64,000 nucleotides of DNA from Halogeometricum sp. S1BR25-6 (GTDB lineage: Archaea; Halobacteriota; Halobacteria; Halobacteriales; Haloferacaceae). Every line of letters starts with the position of its first letter. Positions within the stretch are counted from its first letter, which is position 1. Below are positions 15,562-24,930 of this stretch, piece after piece. The notes under the pieces were generated by a model, which was given only the letters and a program-made list of their open reading frames with translations, had not been told where the DNA came from and searched no databases. The translations under genes were made by a program, and so were the position numbers. The stretch covers positions 124,001 through 188,000 of the forward strand of contig NZ_JAMQOP010000005.1 in the NCBI RefSeq assembly GCF_031624495.1, written 5' to 3'.

Positions 15562-15867
15562 ATGCAGGACGTACCTGACGACATCGAAGCCCGGCTTGAG
15601 GAACTGACTCCCCGGCAACTGGACCAGGTCTCACGACTAGCTGAGCGACTGGCTGAGGATCAACGACGTGAACAAAGGACCAGGGAGAAAGAAGAACGAA
15701 ACGATGAGGGACGGACGGATATTCGAGGAGACAACCTTCCGGACAGCGTCCCTGGTAAAGCAACTTTGACGAAGAAGAGAATCAACACCAATGAGTATTG
15801 GTACTGGCAGTGGCGGGACGGAGAGAAAATCCGCTCACAATACAAGGGACCTGTTGACAGCAGCTGA
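15562..15867 (+). CDS. small basic-tailed protein (DUF6788-like), 101 aa
   Basis: The N-terminal half is a charged coiled-coil-like helix (LEELTPRQLDQVSRLAERL). The C-terminal half is a compact block (GKATLTKKRIN, then YWYWQWRDGEKIRSQYKG) resembling the DUF6788 pattern as I recall it. A truncated relative (KATITIKEIN, YYYWQWREGNLIKSKYK) lies at 57.04 kb beside the other initiator genes, so the family seems tied to orc1/cdc6 loci. Binding of origin DNA or of Orc is a guess. ATG 15562 is preceded by two TTAACCAACA boxes. Confidence 0.65.
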   Translation: MQDVPDDIEARLEELTPRQLDQVSRLAERLAEDQRREQRTREKEERNDEGRTDIRGDNLPDSVPGKATLTKKRINTNEYWYWQWRDGEKIRSQYKGPVDSS

Positions 15868-16337
15868 CGAATCGCTGACTAATATTCTAAGAACCATTTG
15901 ATACTGGAGAATGGTTCAAATAACACCGACAGAGCGTCCCGTTACACACTCTTGTTTCAACTCTCCCGACTATCTATCGCTGTCCCATGCTTATGGAGTC
16001 CGTAGTAGCGCCGCTTTCCGACCCTACAGTAAGGCGCTACGTGGCCGATGCTCCGGTTTCAGTGTTGTCCGAGGGCTCTTAGTCCAACAGTCCGGCGACC
16101 TCTGAGGTCGTACGCGCGTACGTTGTAAAGTTCCCTTTCTGTAGAGGACAAGGACAGTCAGACCGACGCTGTGGTGTCGACCACGTGCGTTGGGAGACCA
16201 CCGACATCAGTTTACAACGAATAAACATTCACAGACGCATGCGCAAGCAGATTCGCCGCTGCCTGAGGTGTGATTCAGGATTCCTACTATCCCTCAAATG
16301 GAGATAGATTTACTATCCCCGAGTAGGGAATAGGAAT
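15868..16337. other. intergenic, 470 bases
   Basis: No convincing gene. It contains the perfect 14-bp palindrome CGTACGCGCGTACG (16109-16122) and, just before it, CGACC-TCTGA-GGTCG. These may be regulatory sites. The last 80 bases become AT-rich (GATAGATTTACTATCC) and probably hold the promoter of the gene at 16338. Confidence 0.4.
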
Positions 16338-17021
16338 ATGGATTCAAACCTCGCGGCATACGTCACGGATATCGCACCACGGAAGAAGCAGGTAGAGTGG
16401 AATCAGAAAGGCATTCACCGAGTACTCAAAAAGTGGTCACGAACCCACTCGGAATGGTATGAGGTGGTGACCTCAGAAGATAGCGGTGCAGGTGCTGCAG
16501 TCGGGTACAACATCTACCCGAATCAACAAGGGAAGTACGGATACGATACAGGCCACCACTTTACGCCTAATCTCGACCCCCAGTTCATAGAACGAGAAGA
16601 TAGTGAGGAATTGTGTGTATGGTTCTATAACGCATGGATGCGAGAAATAGTCGGTATCATCAGCGAGGAGCAAGAACGGTCACTGTTCTCTCCGAAAGAG
16701 TTCGCGACGTTACTCGCTCATCGGAGCCCGTACCAGAGTGAACAGCGTGCTGCTGACGCCCTCGCAGTTACAGTTGGGACATACCGGGGAAAAGTTGGGC
16801 GTGTGAAAGAGAAGATCGAGATAGCCGAGGCCACACTTGCTATTGACTCCGCTGTTGACCTTGATCGAGACAAATGGACTGATGTTTCCTACTCCGCCGC
16901 CCTCTCCGTCATCGACCGCGTTTCAGAAGACCGCCTTCCGATTGAAACAGTCCAACGCATCTCAATGTCTGGGATGACCCTTGACGATTTCCCCGTAGAT
17001 GAATTGATACGCAACGAATAA
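16338..17021 (+). CDS. hypothetical protein, 227 aa
   Basis: A soluble, fairly neutral protein with ATG at 16338 and no recognised motif. Residues 1-90 contain many Trp and Tyr (VEWNQKGIHRVL, HSEWYEVV). Residues 110-190 look helical (SPKEFATLLAHRSPYQSEQRA). Base composition is lower in GC than the downstream pseudogene block. An upstream ACTATCC...GGGAATAGG motif could be a dyad operator. Function unknown. Confidence 0.6.
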   Translation: MDSNLAAYVTDIAPRKKQVEWNQKGIHRVLKKWSRTHSEWYEVVTSEDSGAGAAVGYNIYPNQQGKYGYDTGHHFTPNLDPQFIEREDSEELCVWFYNAWMREIVGIISEEQERSLFSPKEFATLLAHRSPYQSEQRAADALAVTVGTYRGKVGRVKEKIEIAEATLAIDSAVDLDRDKWTDVSYSAALSVIDRVSEDRLPIETVQRISMSGMTLDDFPVDELIRNE

Positions 17022-17043
17022 ACGCAAGGTTGTGTTGTCGCTG

Positions 17044-17721
17044 CTACTCGCTCTGTTTGTGCTGCTGCACTCGCACAACGTTTTCCTCATACGCGCGGTC
17101 GGAGTCGAACAGCGGGTCATCGGGGAACGCGCCCTCCCCAGCCGGAGGTTCGACCCGCGGGATTTCAGCGGACGTGACGGTGTTGCGAACGGTGTCACGC
17201 CATTCGTTGAGTTCGTCGGCGTTCGCGAGCCCGCGAAGTTCCTCCAACACCGGACGGGCGTCCTCCAGCGCTTCGTCGTAACTGTTGGCCCACTCCAGTA
17301 GGGTGTCGAGTGCGTCCTCAAGGTCCGCACCGTTGACGGCGGCCCGGATGGCGTTCTCGACCTCTTCCTCCCACTGGTCGCGCGCCTCCTCGTTTTTCTC
17401 GTCCAGCAGGTCATCGACGTAGGGTTCGACGCCCTCGCGAACGATGCGTCTGAACTCGTGGGGCTGTGCTTCTAGGGCGTTCAGTTCGGTCGTTCCGACA
17501 CCGCGGCGTCGCTCCCAGTCGTTAACGAGCGTATTGTACGCCCGACCGCCGGTCCCCGTGTGCGCGGACTCCTCGATGACCGTGTAGTGTTACTGGTCGC
17601 GATAGCCGGACATCTCTCGCTGTGCGGTGACGTACAGGTGTCCCTGCCCTGCGGGTATCTCGTCGCCCGTGGCGGCGCACGTCTCCCGCTTCGGCGCTCC
17701 GCGCTTCGCGACGGTCTTGAC
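17044..17721 (-). pseudogene. hypothetical gene inactivated by a nonsense codon
   Basis: One long coding-like frame runs from about 17721 to 17044 and is interrupted by a single TAA at 17590-17592. Upstream of it the frame reads as protein (AKRGAPKRETCAATG, then QREMSGYRDQ). Downstream it continues for 181 codons with acidic haloarchaeal composition (ESAHTGTGGRAYN, WEEEVENAIRAAVNG). The expected start codon position is GTC after a GGAGG ribosome-binding-like sequence, so the start is also damaged. The product family is not recognised. The Cys-containing N-terminus suggests a metal site. Confidence 0.6.
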
Positions 17722-17758
17722 CTCCTATCCGCTATCGGCGTCGTGCTGCGGCGGTGTC

Positions 17759-18097
17759 TTACCGAGGTGCCACGGGTGGCTCATCGGCCCTCCCGGGCGT
17801 TGCGCCGTCCTCGACGCTGTCCCCGCCGCTGTCGGCGAGACGGCCGGAGAGACGGTCACCGAACGACTCGTCGTAGCGGAGCGCTTCCGCGAGGTCGTTC
17901 AGAGCCTCCCACTTCGTCTGGCCGGACCCCTCTTTCCCGGTGGCTTCGTCGGTCGCCACGACCCGCTCACCGCCGAGCGTGACGCGGATAGTATCTGATT
18001 CGGTGTCTTTCGGGTCTGAACCCGGGGATGCTGGCGTGGGCATCGGTACGGATGAGGGTACAGCGACGGCCCCATAAAACCACTTGTCTTTACTCAT
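17759..18097 (-). CDS. HicB-like antitoxin-type protein, 112 aa
   Basis: The middle part (about 38-78) reads IRVTLGGERVVATDEATG, then G-T-K-W-EAL-N-DLAEAL. This matches the partial RNase-H fold of HicB antitoxins, in which a strand pair is followed by a helix starting with T-x-x-EA. No HicA toxin gene is visible beside it; the downstream frame is a pseudogene. The Pro/Ser-rich N-terminus and Gly/Asp-rich C-terminus look unstructured. It may be an orphan. Confidence 0.5.
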   Translation of the reverse strand: MSKDKWFYGAVAVPSSVPMPTPASPGSDPKDTESDTIRVTLGGERVVATDEATGKEGSGQTKWEALNDLAEALRYDESFGDRLSGRLADSGGDSVEDGATPGRADEPPVAPR

Positions 18098-18412
18098 CTA
18101 CACGTAAGTGGGGCTCCACTCTTGCTCGTTATTACAGAGAACGCCTCTGCCTACCAAATATGGCATTTCTACGTCTCAAACCTACCCAGTAAACTACATA
18201 CTGCTATACTAATAGTGCGTGCTGGAAGTTGAGACTACACTGGGTTCAGCGAGGTTGTAATGCATGAATTGGTGCGATTCAGTCAACGGAAACTAGCTCA
18301 GATCTCACTCCAAGTGATAATTCTTGTCATACCTCCAATCGTAAGACGGTTTTTCGAGATATCCAACAGTGTAGCCACTCAGACGGCGCGCTGACCCAGG
18401 CAGAATGTCTTT
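18098..18412. other. intergenic, about 315 bases
   Basis: AT-richer than its surroundings. I see no gene and no clear repeat. It separates the HicB-like gene from a transposase remnant and probably includes the lost end of that insertion sequence. Confidence 0.3.
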
Positions 18413-18747
18413 CTATCGGATTCCAGTCTCCTTCTTCAGCAGCGTCAGTGTATTTTCTGCCGTCACCATCGGCGAGCGCTCGTACTCACCAGTCAACTCA
18501 ACCTGGACGAGCAAATCGACGGCTCGCCAGATCGAGTACACAGACACGCGAACGCGAAGTAGAAGAACCGCAACCCGAAATCCTTCGACGTCGTAGCCGT
18601 CATGAACCGTTTGATCGACCTGTAGCCACTTTCGATTTCCCACTGGTAGCCGTACTCCGTGAGGTGTCCACTTTCCCAATTCGTTATGAACACCGAATAC
18701 TGCCGGTGATCCGTGTGTTCGGAGTTTTCCTTTCGTCGATAGACCAA
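18413..18747 (-). pseudogene. ISH3-like transposase remnant (C-terminal, frameshifted)
   Basis: Two overlapping frames together give the C-terminal part of an ISH3/IS4-type DDE transposase. The first reads VFITNWESG, YQWEIESGYRSIKRF and FFYFAFACL. The second continues YSIWRAVDLLVQ and LTLLKKETGI. The Y-x2-R-x-x-IE-x-x-(F/Y)-K signature region is recognisable. A frameshift near 18560 and loss of the N-terminal two thirds make it non-functional. Confidence 0.75.
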
Positions 18748-18955
18748 CGTCGTGTTGTGCCACTCATTCTCTCCGAGATCGAGTTTCGATCAGTTTCCTA
18801 CTGATCCTTTCCCAGTAGAGACTTATATCGTTCAAGAGTGCTGCAACACTTCGGTTTTCGGCCTTCGCTATCGAACAGCATTGAGGAACGGTAGCGACAA
18901 GACTGATCCAATTACCGGGGTAATTGTTATTCGTGCCGAGCGAATATGCTGAAGT

Positions 18956-19197
18956 ATGAGCACCGGAGACGCCGAGACGACGGTGAACAAGAGCTACTCA
19001 GTCACGATCCCGGCGGACGTTCGAAAAAGCTCGACCTCGAGCCAGGCGACCGTCTCCGCTGGACAACCGACGATGAGGGGAGACCCGTCACCGAGATCGT
19101 TCGCGAGCGCTACGGCGCGTTCGACGACTTCGACCCCGTCGACGTGGGTGAAGAGACGAACGCCGTCGACCTCGTCGACGAACACGGGTCCGGGTAG
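18956..19197 (+). pseudogene. AbrB/MazE-family antitoxin, frameshifted
   Basis: From ATG 18956 the frame reads TTVNKSYSVTIPADVRK, a swapped-hairpin AbrB/SpoVT antitoxin start. It then shifts frame near 19025 and continues LDLEPGDRLRWTTDDEG and YGAFDDFDPVDVGEETNAV. The two halves make one standard haloarchaeal VapB-like antitoxin. A VapC-type PIN remnant follows directly, so this was a VapBC-type module. Confidence 0.75.
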
Positions 19198-19199
19198 GA

Positions 19200-19375
19200 T
19201 GGCGGACACTCGTCGACGCCAACATCATCGTTGGCTATGCGCTCAAGCGTGACCAGTTCCACGAGCAAGGAAGAGAGATCGTCCGGGCGATGGATCACGG
19301 TGATCTACCACTCGGCCAGGTCACGAACTACGTTCTCCCCGAGATTCTCCACCCAGTCGCGACCTCCGCGGACCG
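19200..19375 (+). pseudogene. VapC-type PIN-domain toxin remnant (N-terminal)
   Basis: Reads LVDANIIVGYALKRDQFHEQG, then IVRAMDHGDLPLGQVTNYVLPEILH, the first half of a PIN domain with its leading catalytic Asp. It stops being PIN-like at about 19375, where the frame runs into the tail of an IclR regulator. The second half of the catalytic centre is missing, so it is inactive. Confidence 0.7.
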
Positions 19376-19638
19376 AAAACACGGTGACCGACCGCGAGAC
19401 CCTCTTCGAGGAACTCGAAGAGGTCCGAGAGCGCGGTGTCAGTTTCGAGTGCGGAGAGTACAAGACCGGAATGCAGACCATCTCGTCCCCGATACTGGAC
19501 GACACCGGACAGGTTCTCGGCGGGTTGAGCGTGTTGGGCCCCGCACACCGGTTGAAAGAGCCGGAGGTAGAAGCGGAACTCCAGGACAAGTTGCTCTCCT
19601 CTGTGAACATCATCGAACTCAACTACAACGCTCGCTGA
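19376..19638 (+). pseudogene. IclR-family regulator, C-terminal fragment
   Basis: Encodes VTDRETLFEELEEVRERG, YKTGMQTISSPILDDTG and VLGGLSVLGPAHR, the effector-binding half of a haloarchaeal IclR regulator. There is no HTH. It is joined directly to the broken VapC, marking a deletion junction. It is similar in layout to the intact IclR gene at 20345, whose corresponding segment reads FTDGLRSIGMIV and GAMSVSGPSYR. Confidence 0.75.
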
Positions 19639-20344
19639 GGTGCTCTCTCTCGACTTCGATGAGCGGTCTTTGACAGCGACTGTCGATGTGTGACTCGGAT
19701 GTTTCCGTTGGTACCGGTTTCCGAAGGCTACTCCGAATATTGTTCTATAGTGTGGAACGGGTGTACTATCCAGGTTTTCGGCGTCGGTACCTAGACGTTA
19801 CAATACTAACTATGTAATCCAAGCGGCTGAATCAGAGCGTCGGAGACGTCAACGATACTGGGAGGTCGAAGTGGGTCCGCTGTTCCGTTCAAGTTCTGCA
19901 TCTCGGCCGTAAATCGCCATATCTTTACAATCATAGTATTGTATCTAAGATGCGGAAGAGAAACTGTTTGCCCTAGTTGTACGAGATACCGTTATCAAAA
20001 AGAGTCGGGCAAGAACTAATGAGGGGCATGCGGATATTTTGTGCTATCCACTAATATACGATCCGATCCTCAGTAAGGGAACTACAAGTATGCTACGATT
20101 TTGGAGTTTTCTATCGTGTCAAGAGCCTATCTCGGCCGACCGGAACCAACTAATGACCATCTCTAATGGTTAGAACGGCTATTTCGCATGCATGAACGAT
20201 TAGGTGTGTCGCCCACCGTGGATGGACGACTGAAGTGGCAATGAAGGGGTTGGCGCCTCCACCGGTAGTTATTATATTGGGGAGGGTTGGTTGGCGTTTC
20301 GATTTGAGAAACATTTAACATATGGGCGTGTGGTTTGTAATCGC
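19639..20344. other. intergenic, about 700 bases
   Basis: AT-rich with no supportable gene on either strand and no repeat that I can define. It forms the left border of the alcohol/aldehyde dehydrogenase module and contains the promoter of the IclR gene in its last part. Confidence 0.35.
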
Positions 20345-21151
20345 ATGGTGGGTAACACAGAGAGCCCGACGCTGAAAACGACTGTTCGATCGCTGGAGTT
20401 GGTTGACCGAATTCACGAGTGCGGTGGTGCAGGACTTCCACAGTTAGCCGAGGACTTGTCACTCGCGAAGAGTACAGTGTACAAACATGTTATGACTCTC
20501 CATGAATGCGGTTATTTGGTCAAAGAAGATGAGCAGTACCATGTCGGACCGAAGTTCCTCAATCTTGGTGAACACGCCCGAAGCCGGAAGTCGGGATACC
20601 AGTTCGCAGACGATGCAGTTAGAGAGTTAACGGAGGCGACCGATGAGGAAGCCGATTTCGTGATCGAGGACCACGGTCGTATCATTACAATCTCGGAATC
20701 GTACCACAAGTGGGTGAAGTATCCTGGTGAAGACGAGTCGGACCGCTACCGTGCACGAACAGGGACCTACTATCCGATGCACGCTACGGCCTCCGGGAAA
20801 GTGATCCTCGCCGAACTTCCCCAAGCCCGCGTCGAAGCGATACTTGACCAGTGGGGACTGTCGGCGAAAACGGATAGCACGATCACTGAGCGTCAGGACC
20901 TATTTGAGGAACTTGAGCGGATTGAGGACCAAGGATACGCTATCGATGACGAAGAGTTCACAGACGGATTGCGGAGTATTGGTATGATAGTAACTCAACC
21001 GAACGGCGCTCACATCGGAGCAATGAGTGTCTCGGGGCCAAGCTATCGGATGACAGATGGGGTCCTCACACAGGAAATCCTCCCAGCACTCGAGCAGATC
21101 GTCGAATCCTTCGAGGATCGGTTGGCAGATGGGCGCAGCGACGGTTCATAG
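20345..21151 (+). CDS. IclR-family transcriptional regulator
   Basis: A 268-aa protein. A winged HTH covers about 8-70 (LPQLAEDLSLAKSTVYKHV), followed by the IclR ligand-binding domain (about 80-260) with YYPMHATASGKVILAELP and GMIVTQPNG. IclR proteins regulate catabolic operons in response to small molecules. It lies directly upstream of an iron alcohol dehydrogenase, an aldehyde dehydrogenase and a BCCT transporter on the same strand, so it is the likely controller of that module. ATG 20345 is chosen over an upstream in-frame start at 20291 because the extension is not IclR-like. Confidence 0.9.
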   Translation: MVGNTESPTLKTTVRSLELVDRIHECGGAGLPQLAEDLSLAKSTVYKHVMTLHECGYLVKEDEQYHVGPKFLNLGEHARSRKSGYQFADDAVRELTEATDEEADFVIEDHGRIITISESYHKWVKYPGEDESDRYRARTGTYYPMHATASGKVILAELPQARVEAILDQWGLSAKTDSTITERQDLFEELERIEDQGYAIDDEEFTDGLRSIGMIVTQPNGAHIGAMSVSGPSYRMTDGVLTQEILPALEQIVESFEDRLADGRSDGS

Positions 21152-21530
21152 CGTCCGCACGGACTATACGATACGTTGAAGAGAGGGCATCGAAAATCGA
21201 TGTCGAGATCGAACTATGCCTTATCCTCAGAGACGGTCTTCATTCGTGACTTCGATCTGATTACCGTCAGTGCTTAGAGGGCATTCACATACTCGAAATG
21301 CATCCCGTTTACGTATTCGAAACGCATCAGACTCAAATCTAGTTCGCCGGCTACTCTTGACCGTTCGATTGCCACAAGTACGCCTCACAATCGGAGCGTC
21401 TTGGTTATCTCTCGAACGGACAGCGAAGCTGACTGCCTGGTTCGGATACCGGCTCCTTTGATCAGGAGGACTATCCGGAAACTCATGTAGCCAATCACAG
21501 AAAATTCACATTGTGATGACCAGGCATCAG

Positions 21531-21540
21531 TTTTATATGC
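21531..21540 (+). promoter_or_regulatory. TATA box of the alcohol dehydrogenase transcript
   Basis: TTTTATATGC lies 25-34 bases before ATG 21565, the normal archaeal TATA-to-start distance for a leaderless transcript beginning at a small upstream reading frame. The flanking CATTGTGATGACC could include a regulator site. Confidence 0.5.
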
Positions 21541-21564
21541 TGGAGTCCAGAACCTCTGCGTGGG

Positions 21565-21669
21565 ATGACAGAGAACGACTCCCATGGCGATCAGGGAATG
21601 TTCGTGTACAGCGCAGCTAGAGTCTCAACAAACACTTCCAGCAAAGAACGCGGTGGTGAGCGCCGATGA
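21565..21669 (+). CDS. short leader reading frame coupled to the alcohol dehydrogenase, 34 aa
   Basis: ATG 21565 opens a 34-codon hydrophilic frame (MTENDSHGDQG...) whose TGA overlaps the next ATG as ATGA at 21666-21669. The TATA box about 30 bases upstream places its ATG at or near the transcript 5' end. It may be a real small protein, a translational coupling device or a leader peptide. A similar arrangement precedes the BCCT gene. Confidence 0.4.
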   Translation: MTENDSHGDQGMFVYSAARVSTNTSSKERGGERR

Positions 21670-22865
21670 GTCTTGGAGAGTACACGTTTGATTTCCCAAT
21701 CAGGGTCGAATTCGGCACCGGAACTAGCGAGAATATCGGCTCAGTTGTTAATTCACAGGGATGGCGAAAGGCACTGATCGTCACGGACCAAGGAATCCTT
21801 GATGCCGGACTGGTCGACGGAATAAAAACGTCGCTCGCGGCTGAAGGTATTGAACACGTTACCTACGATGGGGTAGAACCAAATCCGACGGTCGGTATGG
21901 TTGATGAAGCGACCGAAATGCTGGAGAGCGAGGGATGTGATTTCATCGTCTCCGTCGGCGGTGGGAGTTCGATCGACGTCGGAAAGGGGGCCTCGCTGAT
22001 GGCAACCAATCCGGGCAAACTCGTCGATTACGAGGTTACGTCTGCCGAGGAGGTGATGGAAGAACCGATCGAGAACGATCCGCTTCCATTAGTCACGGTC
22101 CCGACGACCGCCGGAACGGGCAGTGAGGTCGACTACTGGGCAGTTATCACCGACGAGGAACGCGAGTTCAAGATGGCTCTCGGTCAGTCACCGTTGTACC
22201 CAAACGGACCGTATCTCGGTGCCGAGGTTTCGCTAGTCGACCCTGCCTTGACGGCTACGTTACCGCCGAGACAGACTGCTGCAACCGGCTTCGACGCTTT
22301 CTCTCACGCCCTCGAGAATCACGTGTCGTCTGCTTGTCCACCTATTGTCAAACCACTAACTAGAGATATTATGGGTCTCGTCTCAGACTATCTCCCGACA
22401 GCTTACGAGGACGGAGAGATGGAGGCGCGAGAACAGATGATGTTCGGCTCTCACCTCGCAGGTATCTGTGAGAACTTCGCCGGATTCGGTGCGATTCATT
22501 CGCTGGCCGAGACTACCGGTGGGATGTATCCCGAGATTCCGCACGGTGAAGCCATCGCCGCATACACGCCCGCTGTGATGCGGTACAATATCGAAGCTGT
22601 TCCCGGCCGATACGCAGAGGTTGCGGAGGCGATGGGTCTGGACGTGTCGGGACTGTCCGACGAGGAAGCTGCTCTGGAAGCAGTGGACGCTGTGGAGGAA
22701 CTCATTAATAGGGTTGACCTCCCTGCGAGCCTCCATGATCTCGGCGTCGCGGAAGAAGATCTCCCGGAAATCGCCGAAAAATCGCTGAATACGATCGAGA
22801 TCCATGACAATCCACGGGACGCAGACGCCGACGATCTCCTGAACGTCGCTCGTGATGCGTATTGA
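21666..22865 (+). CDS. iron-type (class III) alcohol dehydrogenase, GbsB-like
   Basis: A 399-aa protein. The NAD-binding half has SVGGGSSIDVGKG (about 97-109) and the PTTAGTGSEV loop. The metal-binding half has TGFDAFSHALE, GAIHSLAE and PHGEA, supplying the Asp and His iron ligands. The family oxidises alcohols to aldehydes with NAD. With the neighbouring aldehyde dehydrogenase and BCCT transporter it parallels Bacillus GbsB, the choline dehydrogenase of the choline-to-betaine route (inference). Substrate cannot be read from the sequence. Its ATG overlaps the stop of a short leader frame. Confidence 0.9.
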   Translation: MSLGEYTFDFPIRVEFGTGTSENIGSVVNSQGWRKALIVTDQGILDAGLVDGIKTSLAAEGIEHVTYDGVEPNPTVGMVDEATEMLESEGCDFIVSVGGGSSIDVGKGASLMATNPGKLVDYEVTSAEEVMEEPIENDPLPLVTVPTTAGTGSEVDYWAVITDEEREFKMALGQSPLYPNGPYLGAEVSLVDPALTATLPPRQTAATGFDAFSHALENHVSSACPPIVKPLTRDIMGLVSDYLPTAYEDGEMEAREQMMFGSHLAGICENFAGFGAIHSLAETTGGMYPEIPHGEAIAAYTPAVMRYNIEAVPGRYAEVAEAMGLDVSGLSDEEAALEAVDAVEELINRVDLPASLHDLGVAEEDLPEIAEKSLNTIEIHDNPRDADADDLLNVARDAY

Positions 22866-23103
22866 GTACCGCGAAGTACGGTTGCCCAAATAATCTGACC
22901 CCACTCCCGATCGGTTCGGCTGCCTACGCCCCTCATCGATAGACCCCACAATCCTCTTTCGAGTGAGATAGGAGTGCGTTCGACCGATCGACTCTATTTC
23001 TCGTTCTGGAGGCAAGTCATTCGAGCATTGTCAGCGAAAGAGCTTGAATAACTCAGCGGGTGGTAATTCCACCGCTCTATCTTGGCATCGACAGATCCGT
23101 CCG

Positions 23104-23112
23104 AAAATATAT
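23104..23112 (+). promoter_or_regulatory. TATA box of the aldehyde dehydrogenase gene
   Basis: AAAATATAT, centred about 34 bases before ATG 23142, fits a leaderless haloarchaeal promoter. The aldehyde dehydrogenase therefore probably has its own promoter besides any read-through from the alcohol dehydrogenase gene. Confidence 0.45.
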
Positions 23113-23141
23113 GGGGAACGGTAACAAACTGCTTTCTGTAA

Positions 23142-24656
23142 ATGGTGTCTGAGACCTTCGGTAGCCAGTTGCAGGAGAATCATGCAGAAGCAAGAGAGCG
23201 AGTTAGAGATATCAGCGAGTTCGATTCGTGGATAAACGGGGCCGGACATACAACCGACAAGACGATCGAAACGATTGACCCCGTTACCGCCGACCCGATT
23301 ACGACAGTCCCGCGTTGTAGCTTGACGGACATCGATACGGCAGTCGATGCTGCGTGGAGAGCGTTCGACGAAGAGTGGTCAGACACGACCCCCGCCGAAC
23401 GATCCCGACTGTTATCCGAGTGGATTGACGTACTCCGGGACCACATCGACGAACTGTCGCTGTTGGAGTGCATAGACACTGGAAAACCGATTTCCCAAGC
23501 ACGGGGGGAGGTCGAAGGTGCCATCGGAACGCTGGAACACTATGCGTCGACCTGCCGGAACCTAGATGGGAGACAGGTATCCACGTCCGAAGATCTGCAC
23601 CTCTACACGCGCAAGGAGCCATACGGAGTGGTCGGACAAATTACGCCGTGGAACTTCCCGATCTGGGCGGCAGCGTGGAAACTCGGACCTGCGCTCGGGA
23701 CGGGGAACACAACCGTGCTCAAGCCCTCGGCGAAGGCTCCACTGACGACGATCCGCATCGCAGAGCTATCTGAGGGTATCTTCCCGGACGGTGTTGTCAA
23801 CGTCGTGACCGGGACTGGATCAGACGTCGGCGGAGCGCTGACCGAGCATGACCGCGTCCGTAAACTCTCCTTTACCGGGAGCGTCGGCGTTGGACAACAA
23901 GTGATGAAGGCGGCCGCCGAAAACGTCGCCCCCGTCACATTGGAACTGGGTGGAAAATCCCCGTTCATAGTGTTCCCAGACGCTGATCTGGAGAAAGCGG
24001 TTACCGCCGTCGCGGACGGTATTTTCTATAGTACGGGGGAGATCTGTGATGGGTTCTCTCGAGCATTAGTTCACGAGAGCGTCCACGACGAGTTTGTCGA
24101 TCGGTTCGTCGAAAAGGCCGAGTCCTATACACTCGGGGATCCGCTCGATGAAGAGACAACGATGGGGCCACTAACTACCGAGTCCCAGTACGAGACGGTC
24201 ATGGAATACATCGAAGCGGGTAAGAGCGAGGGTGCGACGCTGTTGACAGGTGGCGGATCACCGGATGACGCTGATCTTCAGGATGGCTGGTTCATCGAGC
24301 CGACGGTGTTCGATGATGTTGAGAACGATATGCGTATCGCGCTGGAGGAGATTTTCGGTCCCGTTCAGACGATCAATACGTTTTCTAGCTACGACGAAGC
24401 CATCGAACTTGCGAACGACACCGAATTCGGTCTCGCAGCCGGTATCGCCACCGAGAAAACATCTCTGGTCCACAACGCGGCTGCGGACCTCGAAGCGGGG
24501 CTCGTGTACGTCAACGAGTACGGGCCGATTCTGCCACAAGCCCCGTACGGTGGGTTCAAAGCGTCGGGCATCGGGAAAGATCTAGGGACAGAGGTGCTAG
24601 ATCACTACCAGCAGACGAAATCTGTCTACGTCAATCTCGATGAACCGGAACTGTGA
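23142..24656 (+). CDS. NAD(P)-dependent aldehyde dehydrogenase, betaine-aldehyde-dehydrogenase-like (GbsA-like)
   Basis: A full-length 504-aa ALDH with the catalytic set intact: N171 in PWNFP, K194 in LKPSAKAP, E268 in LELGGKSP and C302 in GEICDGFSR. The enzyme oxidises aldehydes to acids. Its context, between an iron alcohol dehydrogenase and a BCCT-type betaine/choline transporter, makes betaine aldehyde a plausible substrate, giving glycine betaine, an osmoprotectant (inference). Other amino-aldehydes are possible. It lies 276 bases downstream of the alcohol dehydrogenase gene with its own TATA box. Confidence 0.88.
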   Translation: MVSETFGSQLQENHAEARERVRDISEFDSWINGAGHTTDKTIETIDPVTADPITTVPRCSLTDIDTAVDAAWRAFDEEWSDTTPAERSRLLSEWIDVLRDHIDELSLLECIDTGKPISQARGEVEGAIGTLEHYASTCRNLDGRQVSTSEDLHLYTRKEPYGVVGQITPWNFPIWAAAWKLGPALGTGNTTVLKPSAKAPLTTIRIAELSEGIFPDGVVNVVTGTGSDVGGALTEHDRVRKLSFTGSVGVGQQVMKAAAENVAPVTLELGGKSPFIVFPDADLEKAVTAVADGIFYSTGEICDGFSRALVHESVHDEFVDRFVEKAESYTLGDPLDEETTMGPLTTESQYETVMEYIEAGKSEGATLLTGGGSPDDADLQDGWFIEPTVFDDVENDMRIALEEIFGPVQTINTFSSYDEAIELANDTEFGLAAGIATEKTSLVHNAAADLEAGLVYVNEYGPILPQAPYGGFKASGIGKDLGTEVLDHYQQTKSVYVNLDEPEL

Positions 24657-24814
24657 GTGATACACCTCACGAGAGACCATCCCCTGACGTATCGTCGGGG
24701 AACCGCTACATACTCTGATGTAGCCAAGTATATCTCCTCTTTCACAGCTGCCCTTCCGGGGTATTTACTGGCTACTGGCTACGGTTCTGCTTCTTTCTCA
24801 TTGAACCTCCCCAA

Positions 24815-24822
24815 TCTATAAG
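24815..24822 (+). promoter_or_regulatory. candidate TATA box upstream of the BCCT gene
   Basis: TCTATAAG lies 43-50 bases before ATG 24865 of a short leader frame and about 105 bases before the transporter start. The promoter call is tentative. Confidence 0.35.
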
Positions 24823-24864
24823 TGTCAGCCTGTTTCAAGAGAAGGTGGGTTGGTAGTACATACC

Positions 24865-24930
24865 ATGACAGCAATCCTGAAACGCGAAGTGAGTACCAAG
24901 TTGGTTAGTTCTACGAACGGGGAACCATGA
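24865..24930 (+). CDS. short leader reading frame coupled to the BCCT gene, 21 aa
   Basis: ATG 24865 starts a 21-codon frame (MTAILKREVSTK...) that ends in TGA overlapping the transporter ATG as ATGA (24927-24930). It is like the 34-codon frame before the alcohol dehydrogenase. Both begin Met-Thr and both end on an ATGA overlap. Confidence 0.35.
   Translation: MTAILKREVSTKLVSSTNGEP

Noticed and set aside
15911-16105. 64-codon frame after the DUF6788-like gene
   Set aside because: No ribosome binding site, no motif and Ser/Arg-rich composition; treated as intergenic.
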